Assembly: GCA_021151835.1 (NCBI GenBank) | Contig: JAGKWO010000003.1 | Coordinates: 1-64,000, forward strand | Direction of reading: 5' to 3' | DNA length: 64,000 bases | Origin: Gammaproteobacteria bacterium | GTDB lineage: Bacteria; Pseudomonadota; Gammaproteobacteria; Pseudomonadales; Cellvibrionaceae | Part shown: positions 7,412 through 18,100 of the stretch, in pieces | How the letters are laid out: each line of letters opens with the position of its first letter | Position numbering within the stretch: position 1 is the first letter of the stretch | Translations under genes and position numbers: made by a program | The notes under the pieces: model-generated | What the model saw: only the letters and a program-made list of their open reading frames with translations | What the model was told of the DNA's origin: nothing | The model's database searches: none

Positions 7412-9283
7412 ATGAACAATAACTTTCCCGGTCGCCTTGCCAACGGCAAACGCACCACAACGATGACACGTGCCGCTCGCGCTAAATTCACTGCTCTCGC
7501 AAACGCCGCCGTACTGGCAAGCATTGGTTTACTCTCCCCTATTGCACTGGCCGACGTTGCCCCGCTTTCGGTAAGCGGTAACAAAATCCTCGCCGGTGGC
7601 CAGGTCGCCAGCTTTGCCGGCAACAGCCTGTTCTGGAGCAACAATGGCTGGGGTGGTGAAAAGTATTACAACGCCGATACCGTGCGCTGGCTGAAAACCG
7701 ATTGGGGCTCCAATCTTGTGCGCGCGGCGATGGGCGTTGAGGAAGGAGGTGGTTACCTGCAAGATCCCACCAGCAATAAAAATAAAGTCAAAGCTGTGGT
7801 CGATGCTGCCATCGCCAACGATATGTACGTGATTATCGATTGGCATACCCATCATGCCGAGCAATACACCGCCCAGTCCATCGCCTTCTTCCAGGAAATG
7901 GCACGCACCTATGGCAACAAAAACCATGTGATCTACGAGGTGTACAACGAGCCGCTGGACACGGCGTCATGGAGCGGAGTGATCAAACCCTACGCCCAGC
8001 AAGTGGTGAATGCGATCCGTGCGATTGATCCGGACAACCTGATTATTGTCGGCACCCGCACCTGGTCACAACGGGTGGATGAGGCCGCGCGCGATCCCAT
8101 CGCCGGAAAAAATATCGCCTATACACTGCACTTTTATGCCGGCTCCCACGGCCAGGCAATTCGCGATTTCGCCCAAACCGCGCTCAACAATAACGCGGCC
8201 ATTTTTGTGACCGAGTGGGGTTCAGTGAATGCCAACGGCGATGGCGGTGTTAACTATGGCGAGACTAACGCCTGGGTGGATTTTATGAAGCGCAATCACA
8301 TCAGCCATGCGAATTGGGCGCTGAATGATAAGGCGGAAGGTTCGTCCTCATTGGTTCCCGGCGCCAGTGCCAACGGCGGTTGGGCCAGCTCGCAACTCAC
8401 CGCTTCCGGTGCGTTCGCCAAAGAAATTATCCGCAACTGGCCGCGTGCAACCGATCCGGTCGATCCATCAACACCCTGTACCACGGCGACAGTGGGAACT
8501 GCTATCCAGGCCGAAAGCTGGTGCCAGATGTCCGGCGTGCAGACCGAAAGTACCACCGACACCGGCGGCGGGCAAAATGTGGGCTACATCGATAGCGGTG
8601 ATTGGTTAACTTACTCAGTCAACATCCCCGCAGCGGGCACTTACAACGTCAGCTATCGCGTCGCAGCCCCGGCCGGTGGCGGCCAGATCCAATTGGAAAA
8701 AGCCGGCGGCAGCCCGGTGTACAGCAACATCAATGTTCCCGCCACCGGTGGCTGGCAGAACTGGCAGACCATTTCCCACAATGTGGTGTTGCCGGCGGGC
8801 GAGCAACAGATAGCGATCTCGGCCATCACTGGCGGTTTCAATGTGAACTGGCTGAAAGTGGAAAATGTTGATAACACCAATCCGGGCACGGTCATCGCCA
8901 CACTGCAAGCGGAAGATTTCAGCCAGCAACAAGGCACCCAAACCGAAAATACGACCGACACCGGTGGCGGTAAAAATGTGGGTTACACCGATGCCGGCGA
9001 TTGGTTGTCCTACGCCGGAACGCCGGTAACTATCCCCGCTACCGGTAACTATGTCATCGAGTATCGCGTTGCCAGCCAAAGCGGTGGCGGCAGCTTGACC
9101 TTTGAAGAAGCGGGCGGGACTCCTGCGTATGGAACACTCGCCATCCCAGGTACCGGCGACTGGCAACAATGGACTACCATCAAGCACACCGTGAACCTGA
9201 GCGCGGGTAGCCACAAGTTTGGAATCAAAGTGAATACGGGTGGCTGGAATATCAACTGGATTCGAATCAGCAAAGCCAATTAA
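7412..9283 (+). CDS. Secreted GH5 endoglucanase/lichenase with two CBM6 modules
   Basis: This 623-residue secreted protein has a signal sequence ending near ALA-48 after a long charged n-region. The GH5 domain (about 50-345) has acid/base E180 in YEVYNEP and nucleophile E268 in FVTEWGS, with the HTHH and LHFY motifs of bacterial GH5 subfamily 2. Two CBM6 modules follow (about 362-487 and 495-623), each with the TESTTDTGGG or TENTTDTGGG block and the GDWL motif. The layout matches what I recall of Cellvibrio mixtus Lic5A. It should cleave beta-1,4 or mixed-linkage glucans outside the cell. Neither ATG 7412 nor ATG 7463 has a clear ribosome-binding site, so the start is uncertain. Confidence 0.9.
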   Translation: MNNNFPGRLANGKRTTTMTRAARAKFTALANAAVLASIGLLSPIALADVAPLSVSGNKILAGGQVASFAGNSLFWSNNGWGGEKYYNADTVRWLKTDWGSNLVRAAMGVEEGGGYLQDPTSNKNKVKAVVDAAIANDMYVIIDWHTHHAEQYTAQSIAFFQEMARTYGNKNHVIYEVYNEPLDTASWSGVIKPYAQQVVNAIRAIDPDNLIIVGTRTWSQRVDEAARDPIAGKNIAYTLHFYAGSHGQAIRDFAQTALNNNAAIFVTEWGSVNANGDGGVNYGETNAWVDFMKRNHISHANWALNDKAEGSSSLVPGASANGGWASSQLTASGAFAKEIIRNWPRATDPVDPSTPCTTATVGTAIQAESWCQMSGVQTESTTDTGGGQNVGYIDSGDWLTYSVNIPAAGTYNVSYRVAAPAGGGQIQLEKAGGSPVYSNINVPATGGWQNWQTISHNVVLPAGEQQIAISAITGGFNVNWLKVENVDNTNPGTVIATLQAEDFSQQQGTQTENTTDTGGGKNVGYTDAGDWLSYAGTPVTIPATGNYVIEYRVASQSGGGSLTFEEAGGTPAYGTLAIPGTGDWQQWTTIKHTVNLSAGSHKFGIKVNTGGWNINWIRISKAN

Positions 9284-9366
9284 TCCGTAATGTGCGCGTA
9301 CCTGATCCGCTCAGGCAATGGAAATTATCACCATGGATAAGGAATCCCGTCGCCGGGAGTGAATTG

Positions 9367-9387
9367 CGCCGCCGTGAGGCGGCGTTT
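9367..9387 (+). terminator. Intrinsic terminator after GH5
   Basis: CGCCGCC-GTGA-GGCGGCG-TTT is a 7-bp GC stem with a tetraloop and a short T-run, 84 bases after the GH5 stop. Confidence 0.6.
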
Positions 9388-9480
9388 GCGCTTGCCGTAC
9401 CCGAGTATGTTTACCTAAGTTCACTGCTGCCGCCCCAAAGCCCTGTTAGAATTTCCCTTAGCGAGCAGGAGGAATGAAAC

Positions 9481-9975
9481 ATGTCCGCAGAATTTTGGGA
9501 AATTGGCAGTTACGTAGTGACTGTGATCGGCTTGCCCATGGCCATATTTGTGTTTTTGTACGAGCAGCGCAAAGAGCGCGAAAACGAAGAGGAAGAGGTT
9601 TACCAGTTAGTCTCTGATAACTACCAGGATTTTTTGCGCATCGCCCTGGAGAACCCCGATTTGCGGCTGTTCTCCACCACCGAAACCCCGACCCTCAACG
9701 ATGAACAAAAAGAGCGGCTGACGATTATTTTCAGCATGCTGGTTTCATTGTTCGAGCGCGCCTACCTGTTGTTGTACGAAGAAGACATGACCCCCAAACA
9801 AGCACGGCGCTGGAACTCCTGGGAAGACTATATCGTGGAGTGGTGCCACAAACCGCACTTCCGCGCCCTGTTACCCAAGTTACTGACCGGCGAAGACCCG
9901 AGTTTTGCAGCTTACATCGAAAAAATGGCCGGCATCGCCAGCCAGAATTCAACGCCTGTAGTCCGCGTGGATTGA
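9481..9975 (+). CDS. Membrane-anchored hypothetical protein
   Basis: I do not recognise this 164-residue protein. Residues 7-27 form one hydrophobic helix (IGSYVVTVIGLPMAIFVFLY), followed by a very acidic and basic stretch (EQRKERENEEEEE-like) and a soluble helical domain with WNSWEDYIVEW. It resembles single-pass proteins with a cytoplasmic helical domain. GGAGG lies about 8 bases before the ATG, so translation is likely. It is monocistronic between GH5 and a convergent AraC gene. No function can be assigned. Confidence 0.75.
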   Translation: MSAEFWEIGSYVVTVIGLPMAIFVFLYEQRKERENEEEEVYQLVSDNYQDFLRIALENPDLRLFSTTETPTLNDEQKERLTIIFSMLVSLFERAYLLLYEEDMTPKQARRWNSWEDYIVEWCHKPHFRALLPKLLTGEDPSFAAYIEKMAGIASQNSTPVVRVD

Positions 9976-9981
9976 ATCGCA

Positions 9982-10011
9982 ATCCCCGTAATACGTTTCA
10001 CTCCTTACGGG
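9982..10011 (-). repeat. Small REP-like palindromic repeat, copy A
   Basis: Read on the minus strand it is CCCGTAAGGAGTGAAACG followed by TATTACGGGGAT. Copies B (10116) and C (21178) match it closely: CCCGTA(A/T)GGAG at one end, TACGGGGA or TTCGGGGA at the other. It lies between convergent genes, inverted relative to copy B, a BIME-like arrangement. Confidence 0.55.
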
Positions 10012-10115
10012 CCAGGGTGACGGGTAATGCATTCAAGGGTTTTGTGAATATTTTTACCGCCAGACAGATCCACCATGGTACCGCGCATTAATGCGTATCA
10101 ATGTGCACCCCGTAG

Positions 10116-10145
10116 CCCGTATGGAGCTTACGCAATACGGGGAAA
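10116..10145 (+). repeat. Small REP-like palindromic repeat, copy B
   Basis: CCCGTATGGAGCTTACGC followed by AATACGGGGAA. The ends CCCGTAT and ATACGGG are complementary, so the unit folds into a hairpin. It is the inverted partner of copy A 105 bases away. Confidence 0.55.
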
Positions 10146-10173
10146 TCCACCGCATTTTCAGGCTTGACGACAG

Positions 10174-11361
10174 CTACTGCGGATTAACTGCCGTCAACGA
10201 GCGCTGTACTTGCTTGCGGTATTCGGATGGTGTCATGCCCGTCATGCGCTTGAAAAACCGATGGAAAGCGGACTGGCTGTTAAAGCCGGATTTGTACAGG
10301 ATATCCAGTACCGTATCGCCAATGCATTCCGGCGCCGCCAACAAACGCTTGGCCTCTTCCACGCGCTGGCTATTAATGAACTCAAAAAAGTTCTGCTGGT
10401 AGTAGTCATTAATGATGGTGGATAGCTCGCGCGGCTTCACCCCCACCTGTTCCGCAAACCGCTCCAGGTTAATCTGACTGTCCAGGTGCAGGCGCTGCTG
10501 GCGAATCCCGTCGTCGACTGCTTTCAATTTTTCATCGACCTGCGGCATCTCCTGCAGGCGATCCTTACCGGTATCCGTGATGGCGAGGTGCTCCTGCTGC
10601 AATAACTGGCGGGTATTGCGCCAGCCAAACAGGAACACCGCGTTAATCAGGATGACAGTGAGGTAGTTATTCAGGATTCCCAGCAAGTCATTGGTCTCAC
10701 CGCTGACGTAGTCCCCCAGGAAGTAGGCTACGAACGACCAGAACCAGTGGATAAAAAATCCCCCCAGTACCAAATCCGCCAGACGCAGCTCGCGCTCGGA
10801 AATCACCGAATACATTTGCCGTAGCTGTTGGCGCAAACGATACTCGGTATAAAAACAGGCAAGCACATACACCAGCGGCGAACATTTGAATAACGCCCAG
10901 ACAAACGCCATCGCCATACGATCTGCCGCCAACAGTTGCGGCCAGTGTCCCGGCATCCAGTCATAAATGCTCAGGTCGTAGGCAAAGATCACCGCTACTG
11001 CCACCAATGCCGGCAGCAAATGAACGCCGTGATACCAGCGCTGGAAGTCAATTGCGCGCGATAACGAGCGCAGGTAATAGAACAGCACCGGCCCTTGCAG
11101 TAATAAACAGGCCGATAAAAGCGCGGGGATGAACGGGTAACGGGCAATCGCCAGCGCCTGGAAACTGGCGTTCCAGGTAATCAGGGTAGTGGACAGGGTA
11201 CCAACGATTAAGAGGAAGAAAGCTTGCAATAACCGACGCGGTTGCTTGCGCTTGACTTGACCTGTACTGGTCGGCAGCCCGAGTGCCAGGCACAAAAGAA
11301 GGGTTTCGATGATGGTCAGGACAATGACCACCTCGTGGAGGTTGAGTAGCAGGTTCTTCAT
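10174..11361 (-). CDS. AraC-family regulator with N-terminal membrane domain
   Basis: The first about 250 of 395 residues form some seven hydrophobic helices. A charged linker (about 255-285) follows, then an AraC double helix-turn-helix (about 290-390) with FAEQVGVKPRELSTIINDYY and the signature GFNSQSAFHRFFKRMTGMTPSEYRKQV. Membrane AraC proteins of this type sense signals at the inner membrane. The divergent GH16 gene starts 260 bases away, and the motif shared with GH5 sits 37-77 bases upstream of this gene. Control of glycan-degradation genes is therefore plausible but inferred. A close paralogue lies at 27638-28774. Confidence 0.87.
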   Translation of the reverse strand: MKNLLLNLHEVVIVLTIIETLLLCLALGLPTSTGQVKRKQPRRLLQAFFLLIVGTLSTTLITWNASFQALAIARYPFIPALLSACLLLQGPVLFYYLRSLSRAIDFQRWYHGVHLLPALVAVAVIFAYDLSIYDWMPGHWPQLLAADRMAMAFVWALFKCSPLVYVLACFYTEYRLRQQLRQMYSVISERELRLADLVLGGFFIHWFWSFVAYFLGDYVSGETNDLLGILNNYLTVILINAVFLFGWRNTRQLLQQEHLAITDTGKDRLQEMPQVDEKLKAVDDGIRQQRLHLDSQINLERFAEQVGVKPRELSTIINDYYQQNFFEFINSQRVEEAKRLLAAPECIGDTVLDILYKSGFNSQSAFHRFFKRMTGMTPSEYRKQVQRSLTAVNPQ

Positions 11362-11397
11362 TATTTTTATGCTCGCCAGAAGGCTTCTTTAGAAACT

Positions 11398-11438
11398 GGT
11401 GGTTTGACCCGGCGATTAAATTACCACTGAAACTACCC
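11398..11438 (+). promoter_or_regulatory. Shared bipartite motif upstream of GH16
   Basis: GGTGGTTTGACC (11398-11409) and ACTACCC (11432-11438) repeat the arrangement at 7325-7365 with the same spacing and orientation relative to the hydrolase gene. The site is in the araC/GH16 divergent region, so it could control both genes. Confidence 0.55.
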
Positions 11439-11621
11439 GTTCCACAGTTCCCACTTTGCTATTTCAGTAAGTGGGCCTTCTCAGTTTTACACAATGTGCA
11501 AAAAACAGGAGGCACACCGCTAGCCTCCGATGAAATAGTGCACAACATGCAGTGACTGACTGCATCCACTAGCTTCAACCTGCTAAGCAATACAACTCTA
11601 ACAATAAAGATGAGAGGCAAT

Positions 11622-14600
11622 ATGAAAAAACTAGCCAACTTTGGCCTACACCCCTTTGGCCTGCTCCCCTTTGGTCTACTCTCCGCCGGCTTACTGATGG
11701 CCCACGCCGCCCAGGCGCAAACCTGCGGCTGGAACCAGGTATGGAGGGATGACTTCAACGGTACCGCGCTCGACCGCAACAACTGGTCCCAGGAAGTGAA
11801 TGGCGACGGCGGCGGCAACGGGGAACTCCAGTACTACACGGATCGCCCGCAAAATATGTGGGTGAGCGGCGGCTTGCTGAATATCAAAGCCATCCGCGAA
11901 GCCTATGAAGGCAAGAGCTGGACCTCCGCGCGCCTGCGTACCAAAAATGCACAAGACTGGACTTACGGCAAAATCGAAGCCCGTATTAAAGCACCCAGCG
12001 CTTCCGGTACCTGGCCGGCGTTCTGGATGTTGACCAGCGAACAACAACGCGATTCCCACGGTTGGCCACAAGGTGGCGAGATCGATATCCTCGAAACCGT
12101 GAATACCAGCGAAGACATCCTCGGCACCCTGCACTACGGTGCCTACTGGCCCTACAACGGCAACACCGGCTGGCCAAACCCGGACAACCTGATCGCCCCG
12201 GAGGCCGGCCGCACCAAAACCGATTTCCACACTTACGCGGTGGAATGGTATGAAGACCACATGGTCTGGTCGATTGATGGCGTGCCCAAAATCTCCAGCT
12301 CACGCAGCAAACTGGATGGCCCGTCGCCGGTCCGTTCCAACTGGAACTCTTTCTACAACCGTCCGTTCCACGTAATCCTGAACCTTGCGATGGGTGGCTC
12401 TTTGGCTGGCAACCCTAATGGCAGCGAAGGTCCCGAGCAATTGATGCAAGTGGATTACGTCGCGGTGTACAAAAACGACGCGAGCTGGTCGGTTGAGGGC
12501 GATACCTATGTGTATCGCGGCGATAACTACAAAAAATACCGCGTCGATGGCCCTGCTTCTGCCAGCTACAACTGGTCATTGCCCGCGGGTGTAACTATTG
12601 TTTCCGGCCAGGGCACCCGCGAGATTGTAGCCTCAATCGGCAACACGGCACGCTCCGGCAACTTCAACGTAACCTTTAATACCGGTTGCAGCCTGAAGAC
12701 AGTCAGCAAGCCAGTCACTATCGAACAAGGCCGCACCCAATTGCTCGCCGGTTATGAGAGTGGGTTAGGGCTTGCTCACATTCAAAACGGCGTGGCACTT
12801 GGTGCCGGTGCGATTGTTAACAACCCGGCTCCGGGTGCGGTTAACACCTCCGGCAAGGTTCTGCATTATGTGCGCGATGCCAGCCAAACCTGGGATAACC
12901 TCAAACTGACCGGCTTTGGCAAGCTGAACGCGGGCGAGCTGCGCTCTGGCCGCGCCAAGATTTTTGCCGATGTTTACTACCCTGCTTCGGCAACCAACCT
13001 GCTGGGCAAGGAAATTGGTGGCGGCCTGGAAAACAACGCCGTTGTGAGTGCTACCCCCAGTTGGGATGGCAACACCGGTCGCCTCGCGCGCTTCAACGGC
13101 ACCATCGGTAAAGCAGGCGAATGGCACACGGTTGAGTTGGGATACACCGGCACGCCGGATTCCGCGATTGCCGCCAGCCAGGCCGATAACCTGGTGTTGA
13201 TGGTGGAAGCGGGCTCCAATCGCCCTGCCGATTTTTACCTCGATAACATCCGCATCGTCTGGCCAGACAACGGCTACAACGTGAAGCAAACCATCGCCAA
13301 CTTTGACGGCACCAGCAACGGCGCCATCAAAGCCGCGCCTTACACCAGCGGTGTGCGTACCGTGGTTGCCAACCCGGCACCGAACGCGGTGAACAACTCG
13401 GCCAATGTGTTGCGTTATGTGCGCGATGCCGGTGCAACTTACGACACCCTCGCCTTTAACGGTATTACCGGGATCCGCGATGCGATGGACGCCCAGCACG
13501 GTATGGTGCGTGTCGCGGTGGATGTTTACACCACGGCGCCGGCCGGTACCATCATCTCCCTGAACCTGGAAAACGAGCTGCAAGTCAGTGCGGTAACCCC
13601 GGCGGATTGGCAAGTAGGTCGCCACAGTTTCTACCAGGCCGAGACCACCAAAACCGGCCAGTGGGAAACCCTGGAATTCAATTTCAACTTCCGTGCGGCA
13701 TTGGGCGATTGGGCCAACAACAAAGCCTCTGCGCCTTTCACCGGTATTGATCAATTGATCTTCCTGATCACCCCCGGCGTGGCTAGCACCGGCACCTACT
13801 ATTTCGATAACTTCCGCGTAATGGAGTACAACAAGGATGCACCGGCGACATCCGGCGGTTCTTCATCGCAAGCATCCAGCAGTTCATCGCAAGTGGTTGT
13901 ACCGAGCAGCGCCAGCAGCAGCCTGGTGGTATCCAGCAGCTCCAGGAGTTCCAGCTCCGTGGTGATCAGCAGCAGCTCGCGCAGCTCCAGTTCAATCGCG
14001 GTTAGCAGTAGCTCCATCCCCTCCAGCAGCGCCAGTTCCGCCGGTTGCGCCAGCTGCCCACCGGTATTGGTATCCACCGGTCGTACCGTAACCGCCAGCA
14101 CCCAGTTAACGCCGGCGAGTAATGCGGTTGATGGCAATCCCGGTACCCGTTGGGAATCCGCACACGGCGTTGACCCAAGCTGGATTACCGTTGACCTCGG
14201 CAGCGCACGGGCCTTGACACAAGTGGTGATTGATTGGGAAGCAGCTAATGCGGCGAACTATGAGATCCAGGGCAGCACTAGCGGCGCAAGCTGGACCACC
14301 TTGAAAACGGTTACCGGGGGCACCTTTGGCACACGCACCGATACCCATGCAGTCAGTGGCAACTATCGTTATGTGCGCATCTATGCAACCGCACGCAGCG
14401 CGACCAACCAATGGGGTTATTCCATCTGGGAATTGAAAGTCTATGCGCAAGGCGCTGCGGCGAGCAGTTCGTCATCCAGCTCCAGCCAGGGCCCGGCGAC
14501 CCAGTTGGCTATCGCCACGGCAACCGCGAGCACGGCATTGACCCCCGCAACGAATGCTATCGACAAAAACAGCGGCACCCGGTGGGAATCGGCCCATGCA

Positions 14601-14885
14601 CTGGACCCAAGCTGGTTAGTGCTGGACCTGGGTAGTACCAAAACCCTGAGCAGTATTGCTATCGATTGGGAAGCGGCTAACGCCGCGGATTATGTAGTAC
14701 AAGGTTCGAACGACAACAACAGTTGGACCAACCTCGCCAGCAGAACCGGCGGCACCTTCGGCAACCGTACCGATACCCTGACTATCGCCGGCAATTACCG
14801 TTATCTACGCATTTATGCCACCGCACGCAGTGCAACCAACCAATGGGGTTATTCCATTTGGGAAGCACGGGTGCTCGGTTGGTAA
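11622..14885 (+). CDS. Secreted multimodular GH16 beta-glucanase with two CBM32
   Basis: ATG 11622 is preferred over ATG 11610 because GAGAGG precedes it at proper distance. The 1087-residue product has a signal peptide ending at AQA-33 with an internal PFGLLPFGLL repeat. The GH16 domain (about 34-283) has catalytic E153, D155 and E158 in GGEIDILE, the laminarinase-type spacing. A Big-like domain (about 290-380) precedes two tandem beta-sandwich modules (about 380-550 and 550-735) with matching NPAP-AVN and LRYVRDA blocks. A poly-Ser linker leads to two CBM32 modules joined by another Ser linker. It probably hydrolyses beta-1,3 or mixed-linkage glucans. Confidence 0.88.
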   Translation: MKKLANFGLHPFGLLPFGLLSAGLLMAHAAQAQTCGWNQVWRDDFNGTALDRNNWSQEVNGDGGGNGELQYYTDRPQNMWVSGGLLNIKAIREAYEGKSWTSARLRTKNAQDWTYGKIEARIKAPSASGTWPAFWMLTSEQQRDSHGWPQGGEIDILETVNTSEDILGTLHYGAYWPYNGNTGWPNPDNLIAPEAGRTKTDFHTYAVEWYEDHMVWSIDGVPKISSSRSKLDGPSPVRSNWNSFYNRPFHVILNLAMGGSLAGNPNGSEGPEQLMQVDYVAVYKNDASWSVEGDTYVYRGDNYKKYRVDGPASASYNWSLPAGVTIVSGQGTREIVASIGNTARSGNFNVTFNTGCSLKTVSKPVTIEQGRTQLLAGYESGLGLAHIQNGVALGAGAIVNNPAPGAVNTSGKVLHYVRDASQTWDNLKLTGFGKLNAGELRSGRAKIFADVYYPASATNLLGKEIGGGLENNAVVSATPSWDGNTGRLARFNGTIGKAGEWHTVELGYTGTPDSAIAASQADNLVLMVEAGSNRPADFYLDNIRIVWPDNGYNVKQTIANFDGTSNGAIKAAPYTSGVRTVVANPAPNAVNNSANVLRYVRDAGATYDTLAFNGITGIRDAMDAQHGMVRVAVDVYTTAPAGTIISLNLENELQVSAVTPADWQVGRHSFYQAETTKTGQWETLEFNFNFRAALGDWANNKASAPFTGIDQLIFLITPGVASTGTYYFDNFRVMEYNKDAPATSGGSSSQASSSSSQVVVPSSASSSLVVSSSSRSSSSVVISSSSRSSSSIAVSSSSIPSSSASSAGCASCPPVLVSTGRTVTASTQLTPASNAVDGNPGTRWESAHGVDPSWITVDLGSARALTQVVIDWEAANAANYEIQGSTSGASWTTLKTVTGGTFGTRTDTHAVSGNYRYVRIYATARSATNQWGYSIWELKVYAQGAAASSSSSSSSQGPATQLAIATATASTALTPATNAIDKNSGTRWESAHALDPSWLVLDLGSTKTLSSIAIDWEAANAADYVVQGSNDNNSWTNLASRTGGTFGNRTDTLTIAGNYRYLRIYATARSATNQWGYSIWEARVLGW

Positions 14886-14952
14886 ACCAGTGACCGGGGT
14901 CATACGACTCCCTCTATCCAGCCCCGTACCCTGCGGGGATGGAAGATGCTTT

Positions 14953-14985
14953 TCACCCGGCCCAGCCGGTGCCGGGTGATTTTTT
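14953..14985 (+). terminator. Intrinsic terminator after first GH16
   Basis: TCACCCGGC (14953-14961) pairs with GCCGGGTGA (14971-14979), followed by a run of six T. Confidence 0.85.
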
Positions 14986-15133
14986 ATCCAGATATCCATA
15001 AACCAATAAGCAAGACCACAGCTACACCCAGGGAAGCGATAAGCGGCAGGCATTCGGGAGAAGAGGCTCGCCGGCGTCAGATAAAAGACGGTTTACCACT
15101 CCTGTAAAAACAATAAATTCCTCTGGAGGAACT

Positions 15134-18100
15134 ATGAAATTCAGCATCAACCCCATGGCACTTGCGCTCCTGAGCGTTACCGCCATGACCACTATACCAA
15201 CCGCCAGTGCCCAAACTGCCTATAACGATGCCTGGTGGGCAACCCCCAATGCCAATGCCGATTTTGTTGACCAGTTCGATGGCGTGAGCATCGACCGCAA
15301 TAAATGGCTGGTGGAAAAAAACATTTTCGTTAACGGCGAAGATATCGACTACCAGGACGTTGAATACCCCGCTGCTGACTGGACGTTCCGCGTTGGACAA
15401 CCCGATGCCGGCGCGAGCGATGGCAAAGTATTGAACCTGAAAGCCCGTTACATGGATGGCCAGATCCAGGATTACTACGGCGGTAACGCCGGCCAGGGCA
15501 AACCGCTGTTTATCCGCGCCGGCCGGATCGAATCGCAAATTACCGACGCCAGCACTTTCGTATACGGTAAGTTCGAAGCCCGCATCAAAATGCCCCCGGC
15601 GCGCAATGGTGAATTCCCGGCCTGGTGGTTGTTAGGAAACTTCCCGGATGTGGGTTGGACCGCTTGCCAGGAACTGGACATCATCGAATTCACCGGCGCC
15701 AATGCGACCAAAGCCCCGCAAACCCGCTGGTCAGCGCCCTACCCGGCTTACGGCGGCAACCCGTTCGGCACCACTTACGCACAACTGGGCATTAGCCCCA
15801 GCAGCCAATACGTTACTTACGGCGTGATCAAAACGCCCGAGTACATCGAGTACTACATCAACGGTGTGAAAACCTTTAGCTGGACCAAAGCCGAGCGCGG
15901 CGACCAACCCTGGCCGTACCTCTCGCCCATGCGCATGATCCTCAACCATGCCATCACCCACGTAGAGTGGCCGGATGTAGGTAACTACAACAAGTTCAGC
16001 ACCGACGCGAACGTCGCCAACAAAACCGGCTATACCCGCGTAACCAACGGTGTGACGGAATACGAATACCTTGATACCGCGAGCATGAACACCAACATTG
16101 GCCGCGCCGGTACTGACTTCCTGGTGGACTATGTGGCGCACTGGCCGCTGCCGGCGACTGACACTTGGCACAAGTACATCGACGAGAGCAAATACAGTTT
16201 CTTCCGCCCAACCAACAACACCAAAGGTTTCTACTCGCTCAAAGGCTGGCTGGCGCCAGTATCGGTTACGGCAGACGCTTACTTGCAGGAAGGCGATAAC
16301 GCCTATCGCGATAACAGCGCAAAAAACGCGGCGGATGGTTACGTCGGCTCCAAGTGGGCGACACCCCGTGACGACAACAACCACTCCGTTACCATCGATT
16401 ACGGTGTGGACAAGCCGATCAAATATTTCTGGATCGAGTGGAGCTGGAACCTGCCGAAGTCTTACGACATTTACGGCAAAACCTCCTCCGGCAGTTGGGA
16501 ACACGTACTCACCTCAGACCAGCAAAGCGTAGGTTGGGCAACCCACACCTTTGATGTGAACAAAACCTATCGCTACATCAAGCTGGTCACCAAAGGCCGT
16601 ATCGATAAGGCCGAGCCCATCTGGTTGCTCGAATTCAAAGCTTTTGAAGATGTTGCCAACGTCTATCCAAAACCCGCTGGCACTGCGCAAGTAGATCGTT
16701 CCATCAATGTGCTGAACAACGGCAACTTCGCCGGTGGTTTGGCCGGTTGGGCGGGCGAAAACTATGATGGTTCCGGTGCAGCTTACTCAGTCGTTAACGG
16801 CGAGGCGCGTATCACCGCCGCCGCACAAGGTACTGGCGCTGGCTCTTACCAACTGCATACACAAGGCTTTGGTTTGAAGCGTAACTACCGCTATCAGGTG
16901 ACCTTCCGGGCGCGCGCTGAATCGCCACGCAATATTCAATTGCGCCTGTCGGAAGACCAGTTGAACCCATCGCAAGCCGGTACTTATTTGTTGCAAACCG
17001 TCGCACTGGGCACTACTAACGCTAACTACAGCTTCAACATCGACTTCACCGCCGGTGACAATCCGGGCCGCCTTGCCTTCCTCTTTGGGGGAATGGGTAA
17101 TGCGACTACGTATATTGATGATGTAGTGATTCGCGAAGTGGCTTACATCGGTTCCGGTGACCCATTGGTTCCAGCGATCAGCGCTACCAATTTCTCCGGC
17201 GCAAGTTCCGGCTGGGAAACCGAGTGGTGGGGTGCGGCCTCACGCGCAGTGGATGGCTCAACCGGCAACAAAGCCAGCGGTCGTCCGGGTGTAGCAGACA
17301 ACCAGGATTTGTGGGTCAGCGTGGTTATCGACCCGAACTATGAAGTGAAAGAAGTGTTGGTTGCCGGTGACAAATCCTCACCGCGCAGCCTGGCCCAGTT
17401 CAAAGCGGAATACGGCACTGCCAATAACACCCTGATCAACTGGACCAACAGCAATACCGACGGCACTTACGAAAGCTTCACCAACTTCGCGGCCTTGCCA
17501 CCAGCGAACGAGCGCAACTTCCGCTTCTGGTTCCGCCCGCCGGCAGGCCAGGTGGTTGAAGTCGCTGATGTGCAATTGATGGCAGTAGACCTGAAACCAC
17601 ACCGCATTTACACCATCAACCTGGATGGCGTTGGCAGCATTACTCCGGCAGGCACTGTCCGCTACAGCAAAAACAATACGGACTCGGCGACTTACACTTT
17701 CACTCCACCCGCAGGCCAACAAGTGGCGAACGTGATTGTGGATGGCGTTTCCCTCGGCGCCTTGAACAGCTACACGTTTAACGCGATTTCGGCGAGCCAC
17801 ACCATCGCCGTGTCCTTTACGGGCAGCGGTAATCCGGTAAGCAGTTCGTCGTCCAGCAGCAGCTCATCGTCGGTTGTAAGCTCATCGAGCACTGCATCCT
17901 CAGTATTGGTATCCCAGGGTAAAACTGTAACGGCCAGCACCAGCTTGTTGCCCGCCGCCAATGCCGTGGATGGCAATGCCGGAACCCGCTGGGAATCCAA
18001 CCACGGTGTCAGCCCGAGCTGGTTACTGGTGGATCTGGGCAGCAGCCGGGCATTGACCCAGGTAGTTATTGATTGGGAAGCAGCAAACGCCGCGAACTAT

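Noticed and set aside
12765..13754. 329-residue antisense frame in the first GH16 gene
   Set aside because: Shadow of a GC-biased secreted protein; no start signal or recognisable domain.
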